Shown: positions 19,201 to 26,760, counted from the first letter of the stretch. The stretch: 64,000 nucleotides of DNA from Floridanema aerugineum (GCF_041929345.1 NZ_JBHFNQ010000084.1:1-64000), one strand, 5' to 3'. The notes: generated by a model from the sequence alone, not told the origin. Translations and numbers: made by a program.

Positions 19201-20430
19201 TATCTTTAACCATGCTTCCGCACTCCGTAGGTTATATCCTCTCAGGAGTATACTTTGGTTATCATTTTGCTGCTTCCACTTCAGCGCTTTCGTCAACAGA
19301 ATTTTATACTCGTTGTAGTAAGCTTCATCCTGATGCACAATCTTCAATAGTTGGCTTTCATCAAGTTTGTAATCGTTTTCTTTTACATTGTCCGTTAGGT
19401 TAATATACTGTAAATAACGTAAGGTATCTGGGATCTCTTCTGCTGGTGTTTCTTTTACCAAAACTGGGATGATCCGCTTGTTGAGGGAAAGAGCATAGTT
19501 GAGTTCCTGCACAGAAAATTCTGACTTTAATGCCTCTGGTGACAGGAGATAGACCACATTATCTGCTTGTTCAATGCCCCGCCGAATGGCTTTATCATAA
19601 GCTTCTCCGGTTTGAATGTCGGTGGTATTTGTCCAGACAGTAATCCCCTCACGCCTTAAACTGTTGCGAATTTTCTCCATCACCTCTTTATCTTGGTGGG
19701 CGTAGGCGAGGAACACCTGAGTCATCAGATTTTGACCGTTCTTAATACTTTCGGTGATGTACTCGCAATGTAAGTCGGTGGGGGTGCAGGGCGCTTGTTC
19801 TCCCTTGAAACGGACTTTTAACCATTCTTCTGCCTGCTGGCGTTCTTCCCCTACTAGCAAGTAACGCGACTGTTTCTGATTTTTCTCCCAGTCTAAGGCT
19901 TTGGCTAAAAAGAAGCTATGTTTTTCTACATAATCTTTGTTCCTTGCTAAAATACTTAGGAGTCCTACCAGTGACTTATCAAAATCATCAATGCCTTCAC
20001 GGAAATACACCCAGTTAATTTTGCCTATTTCTGGGTGCATATTGGTAAAACTCGAATGTAGTCCCTTAGCTTGATAAGCTTCCCAGTCGGCATCTGTTCC
20101 TTGAGGGTAGCGCTCCTGCCAGGTGTCACGACTAATCTTTTCGACGTGCAACAGGGGAATAATCCGCTTGTGGCGCTTGAGGGCGAGTTCGATTTCTTTG
20201 CCACAATAGGGGGAGTTGACTGAATGGGGGGCGATGATGAACAGAAAGTTATGCGCCTTTTCAATGCCATCATCAATTTGATTCTGAAAGTCTACACCCA
20301 GAGGGATATCATTTTGGTCAAACCAGACTTTTAAATCTTGTTCTACCAATCGAGAATGCAGTTTTGTCGCAAAGGCTTTACTATCGGCTCGACCGTAGGA
20401 AATGAAAGCATCGCAAAAATTATTATTCAT
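16261..20430 (-). CDS. Triple-TIR, transmembrane, 14-repeat WD40 protein
   Basis: The 1389 residues divide into TIR1 (about 5-140), TIR2 (238-345) and TIR3 (438-560), each followed by a related linker (xxALxWxxxxxxxxLLRGxxxxxAExWL, at about 175-232, 378-432, 578-632). A coiled coil (635-672), one membrane helix (677-699) and 14 WD40 repeats (about 776-1350) follow, enough for two seven-bladed propellers. The glutamate typical of NAD-cleaving TIR domains is present in all three (Glu79, Glu309, Glu511); TIR2 lacks the SPYC block of the others. Two adjacent WD repeats (DNA about 17600-17800) are nearly identical, indicating recent duplication. It is the first gene of the run with the SLATT-GH19 and muramidase-like genes. 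Sensing by WD40 and signalling or NAD loss by TIR are inferred. Confidence 0.88.
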   Translation of the reverse strand: MNNNFCDAFISYGRADSKAFATKLHSRLVEQDLKVWFDQNDIPLGVDFQNQIDDGIEKAHNFLFIIAPHSVNSPYCGKEIELALKRHKRIIPLLHVEKISRDTWQERYPQGTDADWEAYQAKGLHSSFTNMHPEIGKINWVYFREGIDDFDKSLVGLLSILARNKDYVEKHSFFLAKALDWEKNQKQSRYLLVGEERQQAEEWLKVRFKGEQAPCTPTDLHCEYITESIKNGQNLMTQVFLAYAHQDKEVMEKIRNSLRREGITVWTNTTDIQTGEAYDKAIRRGIEQADNVVYLLSPEALKSEFSVQELNYALSLNKRIIPVLVKETPAEEIPDTLRYLQYINLTDNVKENDYKLDESQLLKIVHQDEAYYNEYKILLTKALKWKQQNDNQSILLRGYNLRSAEAWLKIANKRALHPPTPLIEEFVTESLRQPPVTSLDVFVSYSRSDSDFARKLNDALQMQGKTTWFDQESIASGTDFQQEIYRGIEISDNFLFIISPRSINSPYCADEVEYAAKLNKRFVTVLYQPVNPAELHPELAKIQWIDFHQKSTNFITTFGELIRTLDTDREHVRSHTKWSQRAMEWEEKGKNHDLLLRGTEFVIAQDWLETALEQKKQPPPTALQQTYIEDSQKAILAAEEAEKQRQAELLRLQQEKTKEAEARLVEEKKSARRQKMFLGAVSAGFVIATLLGVLSFYFLKLATKKEQEAKVATADALAENSDALFAFNEKLEALVAALKAKRTLKDLTGASPELKQKVEGVLQQAVFAGREKNLLYGHKAAVLAVAVSPDGKTIASGGEDNTLNLWSQDGKRLKSLTDHKDSVKDIAFSPDGKLMASASVDKTIKLWQPDGTLLKTLEGHTKSVEAVAFSPDGKLIASASNDGTVKLWNSDGVLLKTLTGHTDQVKAVAFSADGKLIASGSNDRTVKLWNTDGVLLKTLTGHTNELNAIAWSPNGQLIASASDDNTIKLWKTDGTLLKTFTGNSESLTAVAFSPDSQTIASASGDRTIKLWNLNGDVLLTLLGHGDKVRDVVFNPDGNTIISASEDNTLRLWRRDTPFLKILYGHQKGVNAVAYSPDQDKKNQLIASASEDQTVKLWSSDGRLQATIQQTDKVNDVSFSPDGQMIVTGSRDRKITLWNRNGIRIQKPFIDNDKVNRVLFSPDGQEIASASDDGTVKLWRRDGQGVKVLKGHTDRVKSLAFSPDGKLIVTGSADNTIKLWNRDGLLLSTMTAHKGAINYLSFSPDGKQIVSGSVDNLIKRWELDGIKLIFVDSQKRDESVNAVTFSPDGKLIASASADQTILLQTLDGSRPPIPFYVHNDGVNDVAFSADNQTFASASSDQRVIVWNLDTIQQSEKLEVEACNLLEDYLRTSPELDDKTRQICNNINSHK

Positions 20431-20690
20431 TTCTGTCTGTTGAATTTGATATAGATACGATATTTACCCTGATATTCATCATGATATTCCTCAATAAGGT
20501 AGATGCACTATCAAAAAAAATCAAGAATTGCTTCTAAAGGTAAATAAACTTCTTCCCTTAGATAGATGTAATTTCACTTTTGTGTCAAGTCAAACCATAT
20601 CACATAATATTTATCTAAATCAAGATGATTTCAGGAATGCCGCCTGGGTCGTTAGCGATCGCAAAACAGTTTATCAGTCAGCTTTCATCG
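20431..20690. other. AT-rich spacer between TIR gene and transposase remnant
   Basis: It should carry the promoter of the TIR operon on the minus strand. No inverted repeat or coding signal stands out. The IS left end cannot be located, so this stretch may include decayed insertion-sequence DNA. Confidence 0.35.
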
Positions 20691-21044
20691 ATTTGAAATT
20701 TGAATGTATCGGGAATGATGGCAAATCACAAACTTGCGGAGGCAATAAGCGATAATTGCTTCTATGAAGTACGTCGTCAATTGGTTTATAAGCAAGCGCA
20801 TTATGGAACCAAAGTTGAGTTAGTTGATAGGTGGTTTCCTTCATCGAAAACCTGTTCTAAATGTGGTCACATTCAGGAAATGAAACTATCAGATAGAGTA
20901 TTTCATTGCCAAAAATGTGACAGCATCATAGACAGGGATTTAAACACCTCGATAAACTTGGAAAATGCCCCAAAAGAAAAAGTAAGGTCGGCTCGACCTG
21001 AACGGACAGACACACAGGTATGTCCCTGCGCCTGTGGACAATAA
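20691..21044 (+). pseudogene. tnpB: IS200/IS605 TnpB (OrfB) C-terminal remnant
   Basis: The frame opens right after a stop with NLNVSGMMANHKLAEAISD, a standard internal TnpB block, and continues through WFPSSKTCSKCGHIQEM and FHCQKCDSIIDRDLNTSINL. That is the four-Cys zinc ribbon and the last RuvC motif. About two thirds of the normal protein is missing at the N-terminus, so it is inactive as an RNA-guided nuclease. No TnpA lies nearby. The stretch after the stop (about 21046-21085) contains CTTCC / GGAAG pairing of the kind found at the right end of such elements. Confidence 0.85.
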
Positions 21045-21582
21045 GAAGCCGACTTCCTTGGTGGAAGCAGGAAGAAAACACCTGGTCAAATTAACAAGTT
21101 TAGTTAGATTTGGGTAAGTTTTTCGGAGCAGACAGAGAAATTTAGGCGGTTTTCTGTACAGATGTTAGATACAACCTCTTTACTAATAGATGCTTTGAAA
21201 GTTCCGTTTGAGGTTGGTAGCTTTGTTGGCGTTGGGCTGCTTACGCATTTCCTCTTGCCAAGAATAGGTGAGCACTTTTATCCTTGCAGTCTCACACCAG
21301 TCAGCGCTCTGTGTCACCATTTAGTATCGGGATCAAGGTTCTCATCAACTGGTTAACATCGGCATCAACATTCCCTGTATTGTGATTGAAATCAATTGAG
21401 TGTACCTTTGCTAACTCTAAATGCCAATCATTGTGATTCAAAACACAGGTCTATTGTGATTAAAAAGCAACCCATAAAAGTTATTTTAGTTCACGCTGTA
21501 TAGTAGAAGGAATAATAAGCTGTTTTTTTACGAGGCATAAATTTTACCTTTGATTCGTTCTGCGTACTCATTGGAGATTCCC
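21045..21582. other. Spacer behind the TnpB remnant
   Basis: The first 50 bases are probably the right end of the insertion sequence. A 64-codon frame at 21162 (MLDTTSLLIDALKV) is hydrophobic at its start but matches nothing I know. The rest appears non-coding and leads into the STAS gene. Confidence 0.35.
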
Positions 21583-21918
21583 ATGCAACCTCTCATGGAC
21601 TTGATCCCCAACTTCTCACACTCAGGCAACAGCTGGGAAGAAAAACGCCCTCGTACTGTTGTTCTCAGACCTAATGGTTGTCTTGATAGTGTGAGTAGTC
21701 CATCTTTCACCAAGGCTCTCGAACAAGCTCTAGAGCTAACTACTGATACTGTAGTTATAGATCTTTTATGGGTAGATTTTGTAGAAGCCGAGGGAATTTC
21801 TTGCTTAATTGCAGGGTTGAAACAAGCCTCTGCTTTAGGTAAAAATCTCTCTTTGCGATTTATGGATGTAACGACGCAAGCAGCAGTTGAAGCTGGGTAC
21901 AATCGTCAGTGCGTCTAA
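21583..21918 (+). CDS. STAS-domain protein without the phosphorylatable Ser
   Basis: The 111 residues from the ATG at 21583 (GGAG six bases upstream) form a single STAS domain of the anti-sigma-factor-antagonist type. RTVVLRPNGCLDSVSSPSF and TVVIDLLWVDFVEAEGISCLIAGLKQA fit strands and helices of the fold. In SpoIIAA-like members a Ser follows the VDF-type segment and is phosphorylated. Here the site reads EAEG, so regulation by an anti-sigma kinase is doubtful. No kinase or phosphatase gene is adjacent. A hairpin terminator follows at 21975. Confidence 0.8.
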   Translation: MQPLMDLIPNFSHSGNSWEEKRPRTVVLRPNGCLDSVSSPSFTKALEQALELTTDTVVIDLLWVDFVEAEGISCLIAGLKQASALGKNLSLRFMDVTTQAAVEAGYNRQCV

Positions 21919-21974
21919 AGTTTTTCTCCCATTTATAACCACTACACTTGAGCTTTTAAGTGCTAATTCATTTC

Positions 21975-22002
21975 GCCTCATCTACTTTTAAGTAGGTGAG
22001 GC
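21975..22002 (+). terminator. Hairpin terminator after the STAS gene
   Basis: GCCTCATCTACTT pairs with AAGTAGGTGAGGC (one G-U) around a two-base loop and is followed by a T-rich stretch, 57 bases after the STAS stop. Confidence 0.7.
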
Positions 22003-22334
22003 TGATTGTTTATTGTCAGAAAATATCTGCTTCATACTTGAGTTTTTTCGCTTGGGTAAAGATGATTTAACATTCAGTGATTATTCGTTCTAACTAGCGG
22101 ATTGCGTTTATTAGCTTTAATTCCCTTGCTACTAGTTTGGGAACAACGCAGTCACTCTTTAAGAGCAATGCTGCAAAGTTGGCGGATGCAGTCGAAAGTA
22201 GCTGGTTGAGAAAAGACCTTATCTAAATAACTCTAGATAAGTTTGAGTCTATTTTCTGATCCGTCAGTTGCTCCATCGTCCATTTCTTTTCTGTCATGTA
22301 TACTTCTCCATTTTTCTAGCTTATATATATCGCT

Positions 22335-22353
22335 AGCGAGCAAGATGCTCGCT
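22335..22353. repeat. Short hairpin AGCGAGCA-AGA-TGCTCGCT
   Basis: It is a perfect 8-base stem with a 3-base loop, flanked by CTACAAT in the style of other dispersed cyanobacterial palindromes. No second copy is seen in the window. Confidence 0.6.
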
Positions 22354-22611
22354 CTACAATAATCAGCAAAAACCTCTTAACTGAACCGTATTGCACCATA
22401 GACAAAACAATTGCCCATTGTTAGCCTGAAATTATTTTAGTTTTCGGCATTTAAGCGAAAATTAACTGAAAAATCATTATTTGTGGACAGCAAACCGAAT
22501 CGAAGTACGTCACTGGCATTTCCAATAGCCCTCAAAACTTTCCCACTTGTGCTCTGGAGCCTTCTGCTTTCCTTACACTAGATGTAGTCCCATTGGAAAT
22601 TCCACAGGCGA

Positions 22612-23598
22612 ATGAACCAAGTTGATTATTTGCGGATTAGTTTAATCGATCGTTGCAATTTTCGTTGTCAGTACTGTATGCCGGAAGGTGCGGAACTGAA
22701 TTATATTTTGCAGCAACAATTACTTACTTATGAGGAACTGCTGACGCTGATTGAGGAAGTGTTCATCCCTGTAGGTTTTACTCGTTTCCGGTTGACTGGG
22801 GGTGAACCTTTGTTGCGTCCAAGGGTGGTGGAGTTGGTGGGTGCGATCGCATCTCTGCCCCAAACTCAAGATTTATCAATGACAACCAACGGATTTTTAC
22901 TCGCACCACTGGCGCAAGACCTTTACAATGCAGGTTTGCGGCGAATTAATATTAGTTTAGATTCTCTCAATCCTGAGACTTTTGACAAAATTATTGGTAA
23001 TCGGGGACGTTCTCGCTGGGAACAAGTTTGGTTAGGGATTCAAGCTGCTTACCAAGTTGGTTTTAATCCCCTGAAACTTAATGTGGTGGTGATTCCAGGG
23101 GTAAACGATCGCGAGGTTTTAGATTTAGCTGCTTTGTCGATCGATCGAGAATGGCACGTCCGATTTATTGAGTTTATGCCGATCGGAAATTCTGATTTGT
23201 TTGGCGATCGTGGTTGGATAGCTTCCCAAGAGTTGCGCCAACAAATTCGCTCGCGCTGGGGCTTGACAGAATCCCAAGTCTGTGGTAATGGCCCTGCTGA
23301 TGTATTTAAAATTCCGGGAGCCAAGGGAACGCTAGGATTTATCAGTCAGATGTCGGAATGTTTTTGCGATCGGTGTAACCGGATGCGGCTTTCTGCTGAT
23401 GGATGGTTGCGCCCTTGTTTGTTGAACGAAACCGGAGAAATTGACTTAAAAACCGCCCTCCGCAATGGTGTTAACCTTGCCCAATTAAGAGAGCGAGTTA
23501 GAGAATTACTAATGATTAAACCAGAGATTAACTTTAAACAACGTAACTCTGGAACCACAGGCGTTTACACGCGCACCATGTCACAAATTGGCGGCTGA
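22612..23598 (+). CDS. moaA: GTP 3',8-cyclase (molybdenum cofactor step 1)
   Basis: A radical-SAM enzyme that turns GTP into 3',8-cyclo-GTP, the first step of molybdopterin synthesis needed for nitrate reductase. The N-terminal cluster motif C15-x3-C19-x2-C22 (CNFRCQYC) binds the SAM [4Fe-4S] centre. The second cluster ligands are in the C-terminal MSECFCDRCNRMRLS and RPCL. The protein ends in the catalytically important Gly-Gly. At 328 residues it is of normal length. No other moa gene is adjacent. Confidence 0.96.
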   Translation: MNQVDYLRISLIDRCNFRCQYCMPEGAELNYILQQQLLTYEELLTLIEEVFIPVGFTRFRLTGGEPLLRPRVVELVGAIASLPQTQDLSMTTNGFLLAPLAQDLYNAGLRRINISLDSLNPETFDKIIGNRGRSRWEQVWLGIQAAYQVGFNPLKLNVVVIPGVNDREVLDLAALSIDREWHVRFIEFMPIGNSDLFGDRGWIASQELRQQIRSRWGLTESQVCGNGPADVFKIPGAKGTLGFISQMSECFCDRCNRMRLSADGWLRPCLLNETGEIDLKTALRNGVNLAQLRERVRELLMIKPEINFKQRNSGTTGVYTRTMSQIGG

Positions 23599-23604
23599 GA
23601 CAAT

Positions 23605-23684
23605 TTTAGATTTCAGATTTTAGATTTTAGATTTTAGATTTTAACTGCAATCCAAAATCTAAAATCCTAAATCTAAAATCCTTA
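23605..23684. terminator. Bidirectional hairpin between moaA and rpsD
   Basis: Repeated TTTTAGATTTTAGA on one side faces AAAATCTAAAATCC on the other, between two convergent genes. The arms are AT-rich and can fold into a long hairpin ending both transcripts. Confidence 0.65.
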
Positions 23685-24290
23685 AGCTTGGCGTGAGTAG
23701 TACTCAACCACCAGTAGTTCGTTAATCTGTAGCGCTACCCATTCCCGCTCAACCACGCTGTTAACTTTACCAACCAACTTAGTTTTATCGAATTCTAAAT
23801 GGCTTGGTAAGTTAGCCAAACCGGGATATTGCAGGTTTGCTTGCGCTAACTGACGAGAATTGTCTCGATCTCTAACGCTAATCACTTCGCCCGGTTTGCA
23901 CTGGTAGCTAGCAATGGTAACTTTACGACCATTAACTGTAATGTGACCATGATTTACCATTTGTCTAGCTGCTGGGATAGTAGGAGCTAAACCCAAACGG
24001 AAAACAGTGTTGTCTAAACGCATTTCTAGTAATTGCAGCAGCACTTGTCCGGTAGAACCAGTGGCGCGACGAGCTTTCCGCACATAACGCAGGAGTTGCC
24101 TTTCCGACACACCATAGTTAAAGCGCAGTTTTTGTTTTTCTTCTAAACGAATCGCATATTCAGAACGTTTCTTCCGGTTTGCACCGTGTTGCCCTGGAGG
24201 GCTGGTTTTTCTCGCTGACTTACGAGTTAAGCCGGGGAGGTCTCCCAGGCGACGAACCACTCTGAGGCGTGGGCCTCTGTATCGCGACAT
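23682..24290 (-). CDS. rpsD: 30S ribosomal protein S4
   Basis: A primary 16S rRNA-binding protein of the small subunit body. The 202 residues match bacterial S4: MSRYRGPRLRVVRRLGDLPGL at the start, the S4 RNA-binding domain MRLDNTVFRLGLAPTIPAARQMVNHGHITVN in the middle, and a conserved C-terminus. In cyanobacteria rpsD is often isolated from the main ribosomal clusters, as here. Confidence 0.98.
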   Translation of the reverse strand: MSRYRGPRLRVVRRLGDLPGLTRKSARKTSPPGQHGANRKKRSEYAIRLEEKQKLRFNYGVSERQLLRYVRKARRATGSTGQVLLQLLEMRLDNTVFRLGLAPTIPAARQMVNHGHITVNGRKVTIASYQCKPGEVISVRDRDNSRQLAQANLQYPGLANLPSHLEFDKTKLVGKVNSVVEREWVALQINELLVVEYYSRQA

Positions 24291-24529
24291 CTCGCTTCCT
24301 CTCTAGTATCCAGATCAAATTTTACCCAGAATTTCTAGTATATAGTTAAACTAACAATTTGTTTAACTGGGCGCTGATAAATTTTACCTTAATTTACGAA
24401 CAAAACGCAGATCTGGTTTCTGTTGATTTGAGTTTCTTTGCACTGAGGGGAAAAAACATTGTCAATTCCTTCCAGACTAACTATAGTTCTGAATGTTTCT
24501 CAGTTCCTATATTTTTTACTAGAACTAGC

Positions 24530-25150
24530 ATGAGAATGCTGTTTCGTTCTTTTGCCCGATCTTGGGCTACCCTGTTGTTGTTGACGGTTGCCATTCCCAG
24601 TGAATCTCTGGCGGTGGAATCGAATGCGTTTGATTATGATTTCAAGGTTTGTGGACAAGAGTTGGCGCGAGCGCGTATTCCGGCATCGGTGGCAGCCGAC
24701 TCCTGTTCTGGCACACTTTATCCGAGAGATTTAACGACTTGCGTTTTAACTATTTACAAGCAAACGGATATTTCTCCTGGTGCTGCGCTGGCTACTTGTA
24801 GACAAGTGCGACGACCTCGCGATTTAGGTAATTGTGTGGTTAATATCAGTGTGAATACTCGCGGGGGTAATCCAGGCGCAATTTTGGATAATTGTCGTCG
24901 CAGTTTGTTACCAGTGCGTTTTGGTAAGTGTGTTGTCGGTTTAGTTCAGTCGTTAAATTTGGCGGTGGCTAGGGTGATGGCAGATTGCATTGATGGTAGC
25001 GATCGCCCTCAAGATTTCTTTCCACCGGGAAGATTTCCGTTGCGAGAAGCACCCCCGCAGCAACCATTAATTGTTCCCACACCAATCACTCCCTTAGTAC
25101 CACCATCATCTGATCCAATCAGACTTCCTGCTGTCCCATCTATTCCTTGA
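24530..25150 (+). CDS. Secreted Cys-rich repeat protein
   Basis: The ATG at 24530 starts a signal peptide (MRMLFRSFARSWATLLLLT through ESLA); the longer frame begins at a TTG with no ribosome site and hides it. The mature part has about four related units of roughly 30 residues, each with the pattern C-x(5-8)-P-x-D/F-L/G-x-C-V and a second Cys about 20 residues on (for example RRPRDLGNCVVNI and LLPVRFGKCVVGL). The paired Cys suggest disulfides outside the cytoplasm. The C-terminal 45 residues are Pro-rich. The family is unknown to me beyond being cyanobacterial in style. Confidence 0.75.
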   Translation: MRMLFRSFARSWATLLLLTVAIPSESLAVESNAFDYDFKVCGQELARARIPASVAADSCSGTLYPRDLTTCVLTIYKQTDISPGAALATCRQVRRPRDLGNCVVNISVNTRGGNPGAILDNCRRSLLPVRFGKCVVGLVQSLNLAVARVMADCIDGSDRPQDFFPPGRFPLREAPPQQPLIVPTPITPLVPPSSDPIRLPAVPSIP

Positions 25151-25197
25151 GCAAGCTGTATTGGTGTGGATTCCTCATGATTTGATTTGTTGATTTT

Positions 25198-25227
25198 CCG
25201 TCTCCATCTTTGGGACGGCTTTTTTTG
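25198..25227 (+). terminator. Rho-independent terminator
   Basis: CCGTC and GACGG form a stem followed by C and seven T, 48 bases after the Cys-rich repeat gene. Confidence 0.85.
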
Positions 25228-25417
25228 TTAATTAGCTACCAATTTGCACATAAGTAAGTGATAAGTATCACAGTTTTCCGGTTATTTCGCTCATCAAAAA
25301 AATACTTTTCTCTCACAACCCGTGATTTCCATTAATCACCTTTAATTGCTCGTTTGAATCACCCTGAAACTGATTTAGATAAACGATATTATTAAGTATC
25401 GAGTTCCAGTTTTCATC

Positions 25418-25633
25418 ATGCAAGTCCAACTCCTACCCAACGCTATTTCTGAGTTGTATGCTCAAGTTAGTAATTCTGGACGAGTTACTTTGGCCGATCG
25501 CTATGGATTAATGGCAGCCGTATTGGATGAATCTTTAGACGAAGAAGAAAGAATGGCTGTCAATCGAATTCTTTATGCGATCCACAAAAGAAAGTTAGTT
25601 GTTGTAGATGAAATTTCTAGCAATTCTTATTGA
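25418..25633 (+). CDS. Small conserved-type protein, 71 residues
   Basis: The sequence is well ordered, with MQVQLLPNAISELYAQVSNS, then GRVTLADRYGLMAAVL and a charged helix DESLDEEERMAVNRILYAI, ending KLVVVDEISS. The SGRVTLADRYGLMAA segment looks like a helix-turn element and the protein could be a small regulator, but I cannot name a family. No signal peptide or membrane helix. It stands alone between spacers. Confidence 0.65.
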   Translation: MQVQLLPNAISELYAQVSNSGRVTLADRYGLMAAVLDESLDEEERMAVNRILYAIHKRKLVVVDEISSNSY

Positions 25634-25755
25634 GTGATTCGATTTTTAATCACTCTAAATTCATGATTATTAATTTTATCTATATCAGAGATATTAATAG
25701 CTGCTTCCTAATCAGCCGTTCCTATGAGAAACTAAAGACATACAATCTCTCTCCG

Positions 25756-25788
25756 CCTGTCTAGTTAGTGACTAGGACAGGTTTTTTT
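25756..25788 (+). terminator. Rho-independent terminator
   Basis: CCTGTC-TAGT pairs with ACTA-GGACAGG (one bulged base) and is followed by seven T. It is 120 bases behind the 71-residue gene, so either that gene has a long 3' end or a short RNA is made from the spacer. Confidence 0.85.
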
Positions 25789-25808
25789 AGTGCTTATAAG
25801 AATTGGGG

Positions 25809-25837
25809 TAGACAAATCAGTACATTTGTACTATAAT
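25809..25837 (+). promoter_or_regulatory. Sigma-70-type promoter
   Basis: TAGACA and TATAAT are separated by 17 bases, a near-consensus housekeeping promoter. Transcription would start near 25844, which excludes the upstream start codons at 25790 and 25838 for the following gene. Confidence 0.65.
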
Positions 25838-25921
25838 ATGGTCAAGTTGAGTCATGAAGCCAACCTTTTTTCGGAACTGGCTAATGGAAAATGTTGTAGA
25901 GCATGGATGCGGGTTTTGTTT

Positions 25922-26188
25922 ATGAATAAGCATTATATTCTCAATCTCAATCCTCACGCGAAGCAGGAGTGGGATCGTTGCACTTTGCGAGATCCGCTAA
26001 CAGCTAAGCGTCCAGATTTGGCTAAATTAATTGCAGAAGCGGTGGGAGGAAAACCAGGTTCTTACTTAGTTTCTGTGCAGATTGAAGTTGAAGTTTTGGA
26101 TAAAGCAGGTTTACCACAATCTGAACAATTAACCCTTAGTTTGCCGGAAATTTCTGTTAATTCTCATCCACAGGAATTGGTTGCTTAA
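25922..26188 (+). CDS. Hypothetical 88-residue protein
   Basis: The start is taken at MNKHYILNLNPHAKQEWDRC because a good promoter lies at 25809-25837; ATGs at 25907 and 25838 are possible alternatives, the latter unlikely. The protein contains DPLTAKRPDLAKLIAEAVGGKPGS and a beta-rich C-terminus (SVQIEVEVLDKAG, QLTLSLPEIS). I do not recognise a domain. A triple-hairpin repeat begins at the stop codon. Confidence 0.6.
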   Translation: MNKHYILNLNPHAKQEWDRCTLRDPLTAKRPDLAKLIAEAVGGKPGSYLVSVQIEVEVLDKAGLPQSEQLTLSLPEISVNSHPQELVA

Positions 26189-26257
26189 AGAGGCTCTGCC
26201 TCTGTTCTTCGTTCCCTGGTTGAACCTGGGAACGAGATCTGGGAGGTTCTACCTCCC
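26189..26257. repeat. Three-hairpin repeat cassette, copy 1
   Basis: Three consecutive hairpins: AGAGGC-TCT-GCCTCT (26189-26203), a CGTTCCC...GGGAACG hairpin with an inner GGTT/AACC (26210-26234), and GGGAGGT-TCT-ACCTCCC (26241-26257). The same three occur in reverse order at 47388-47455. Confidence 0.9.
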
Positions 26258-26331
26258 ATGCTGCTTGCACTAGATTAGTTGTTGCTAGTTATGTAATTTT
26301 TGCTGGCTACTCTTTGAGAGGATAAGTTTTA

Positions 26332-26703
26332 ATGCTCAAGCTGAGTGATTATCCGGTGGCGATCGCTAGAACCAACCAAGCGATCGTAGAATTAGACTAT
26401 GAATTGTCTGCGTTACGTCAAGTAATTTCTGCTTTTGAATGCAAAGCAGAGATGATAGTTGCAACTGATTCTAACCTAAAAAATGATAGCCAACGGAAAG
26501 CCCGAAGATTTGAATTACTCGAAGTTAATCAAGAATACCAAAAAGCTCAAGAACTCTCAGCAAAATTAGCAACCGAAAAAAGTAATGCTGTTGCTCATTT
26601 GGAATATCTGAGAAATCAGTTTAGTGTTGCTAAGCTAGAAGCGAGATTAACGATCGCCCAACAACTTTCCGGGTTAGAATCAAGAGAATTTGCAGGTTTT
26701 TAA
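26332..26703 (+). CDS. Hypothetical helical protein, 123 residues
   Basis: Almost the whole protein is predicted long helix with heptad-like spacing (EVNQEYQKAQELSAKLATE, AVAHLEYLRNQFSVAKLEARL), suggesting a coiled-coil rod or dimer. No catalytic motif, signal peptide or membrane segment. It lies 143 bases after the 88-residue gene, past the hairpin cassette, and is closed by a terminator at 26734. The function is unknown. Confidence 0.65.
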   Translation: MLKLSDYPVAIARTNQAIVELDYELSALRQVISAFECKAEMIVATDSNLKNDSQRKARRFELLEVNQEYQKAQELSAKLATEKSNAVAHLEYLRNQFSVAKLEARLTIAQQLSGLESREFAGF

Positions 26704-26733
26704 ATAGTAATAAACTTTCTCCTTTGGGTGGTG

Positions 26734-26760
26734 GTAGGGCTTTTTGTCCTACTTTTTTTT
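26734..26760 (+). terminator. Rho-independent terminator
   Basis: GTAGG and CCTAC form a short stem followed by eight T, 31 bases after the helical protein gene. Confidence 0.8.

Larger units (their letters stand above)
21919..22611. other. Spacer between STAS gene and moaA
   Basis: After the terminator at 21975 this stretch holds a 40-codon open frame at about 22084-22209 (includes LALIPLLLVWEQRS) that may be a gene fragment, and a GAGCA hairpin at 22335. I see no RNA motif that I can name upstream of moaA. Confidence 0.4.

Noticed and set aside
20528..20755. Open frame just upstream of the TnpB remnant
   Set aside because: It shares DNA with the remnant in another frame and has no TnpB motif, so I read it as non-coding.
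21162..21356. 64-codon frame starting MLDTTSLLIDALKV
   Set aside because: Hydrophobic start but no match, no ribosome site and an implausible C-terminus; not called as a gene.
22084..22209. 40-codon hydrophobic frame in the spacer before moaA
   Set aside because: Too short and without start codon context; could be a fragment of a membrane protein but cannot be supported.
22500..22611. Molybdenum-cofactor riboswitch upstream of moaA
   Set aside because: The stretch does not show the conserved stem order of that motif that I could recognise.
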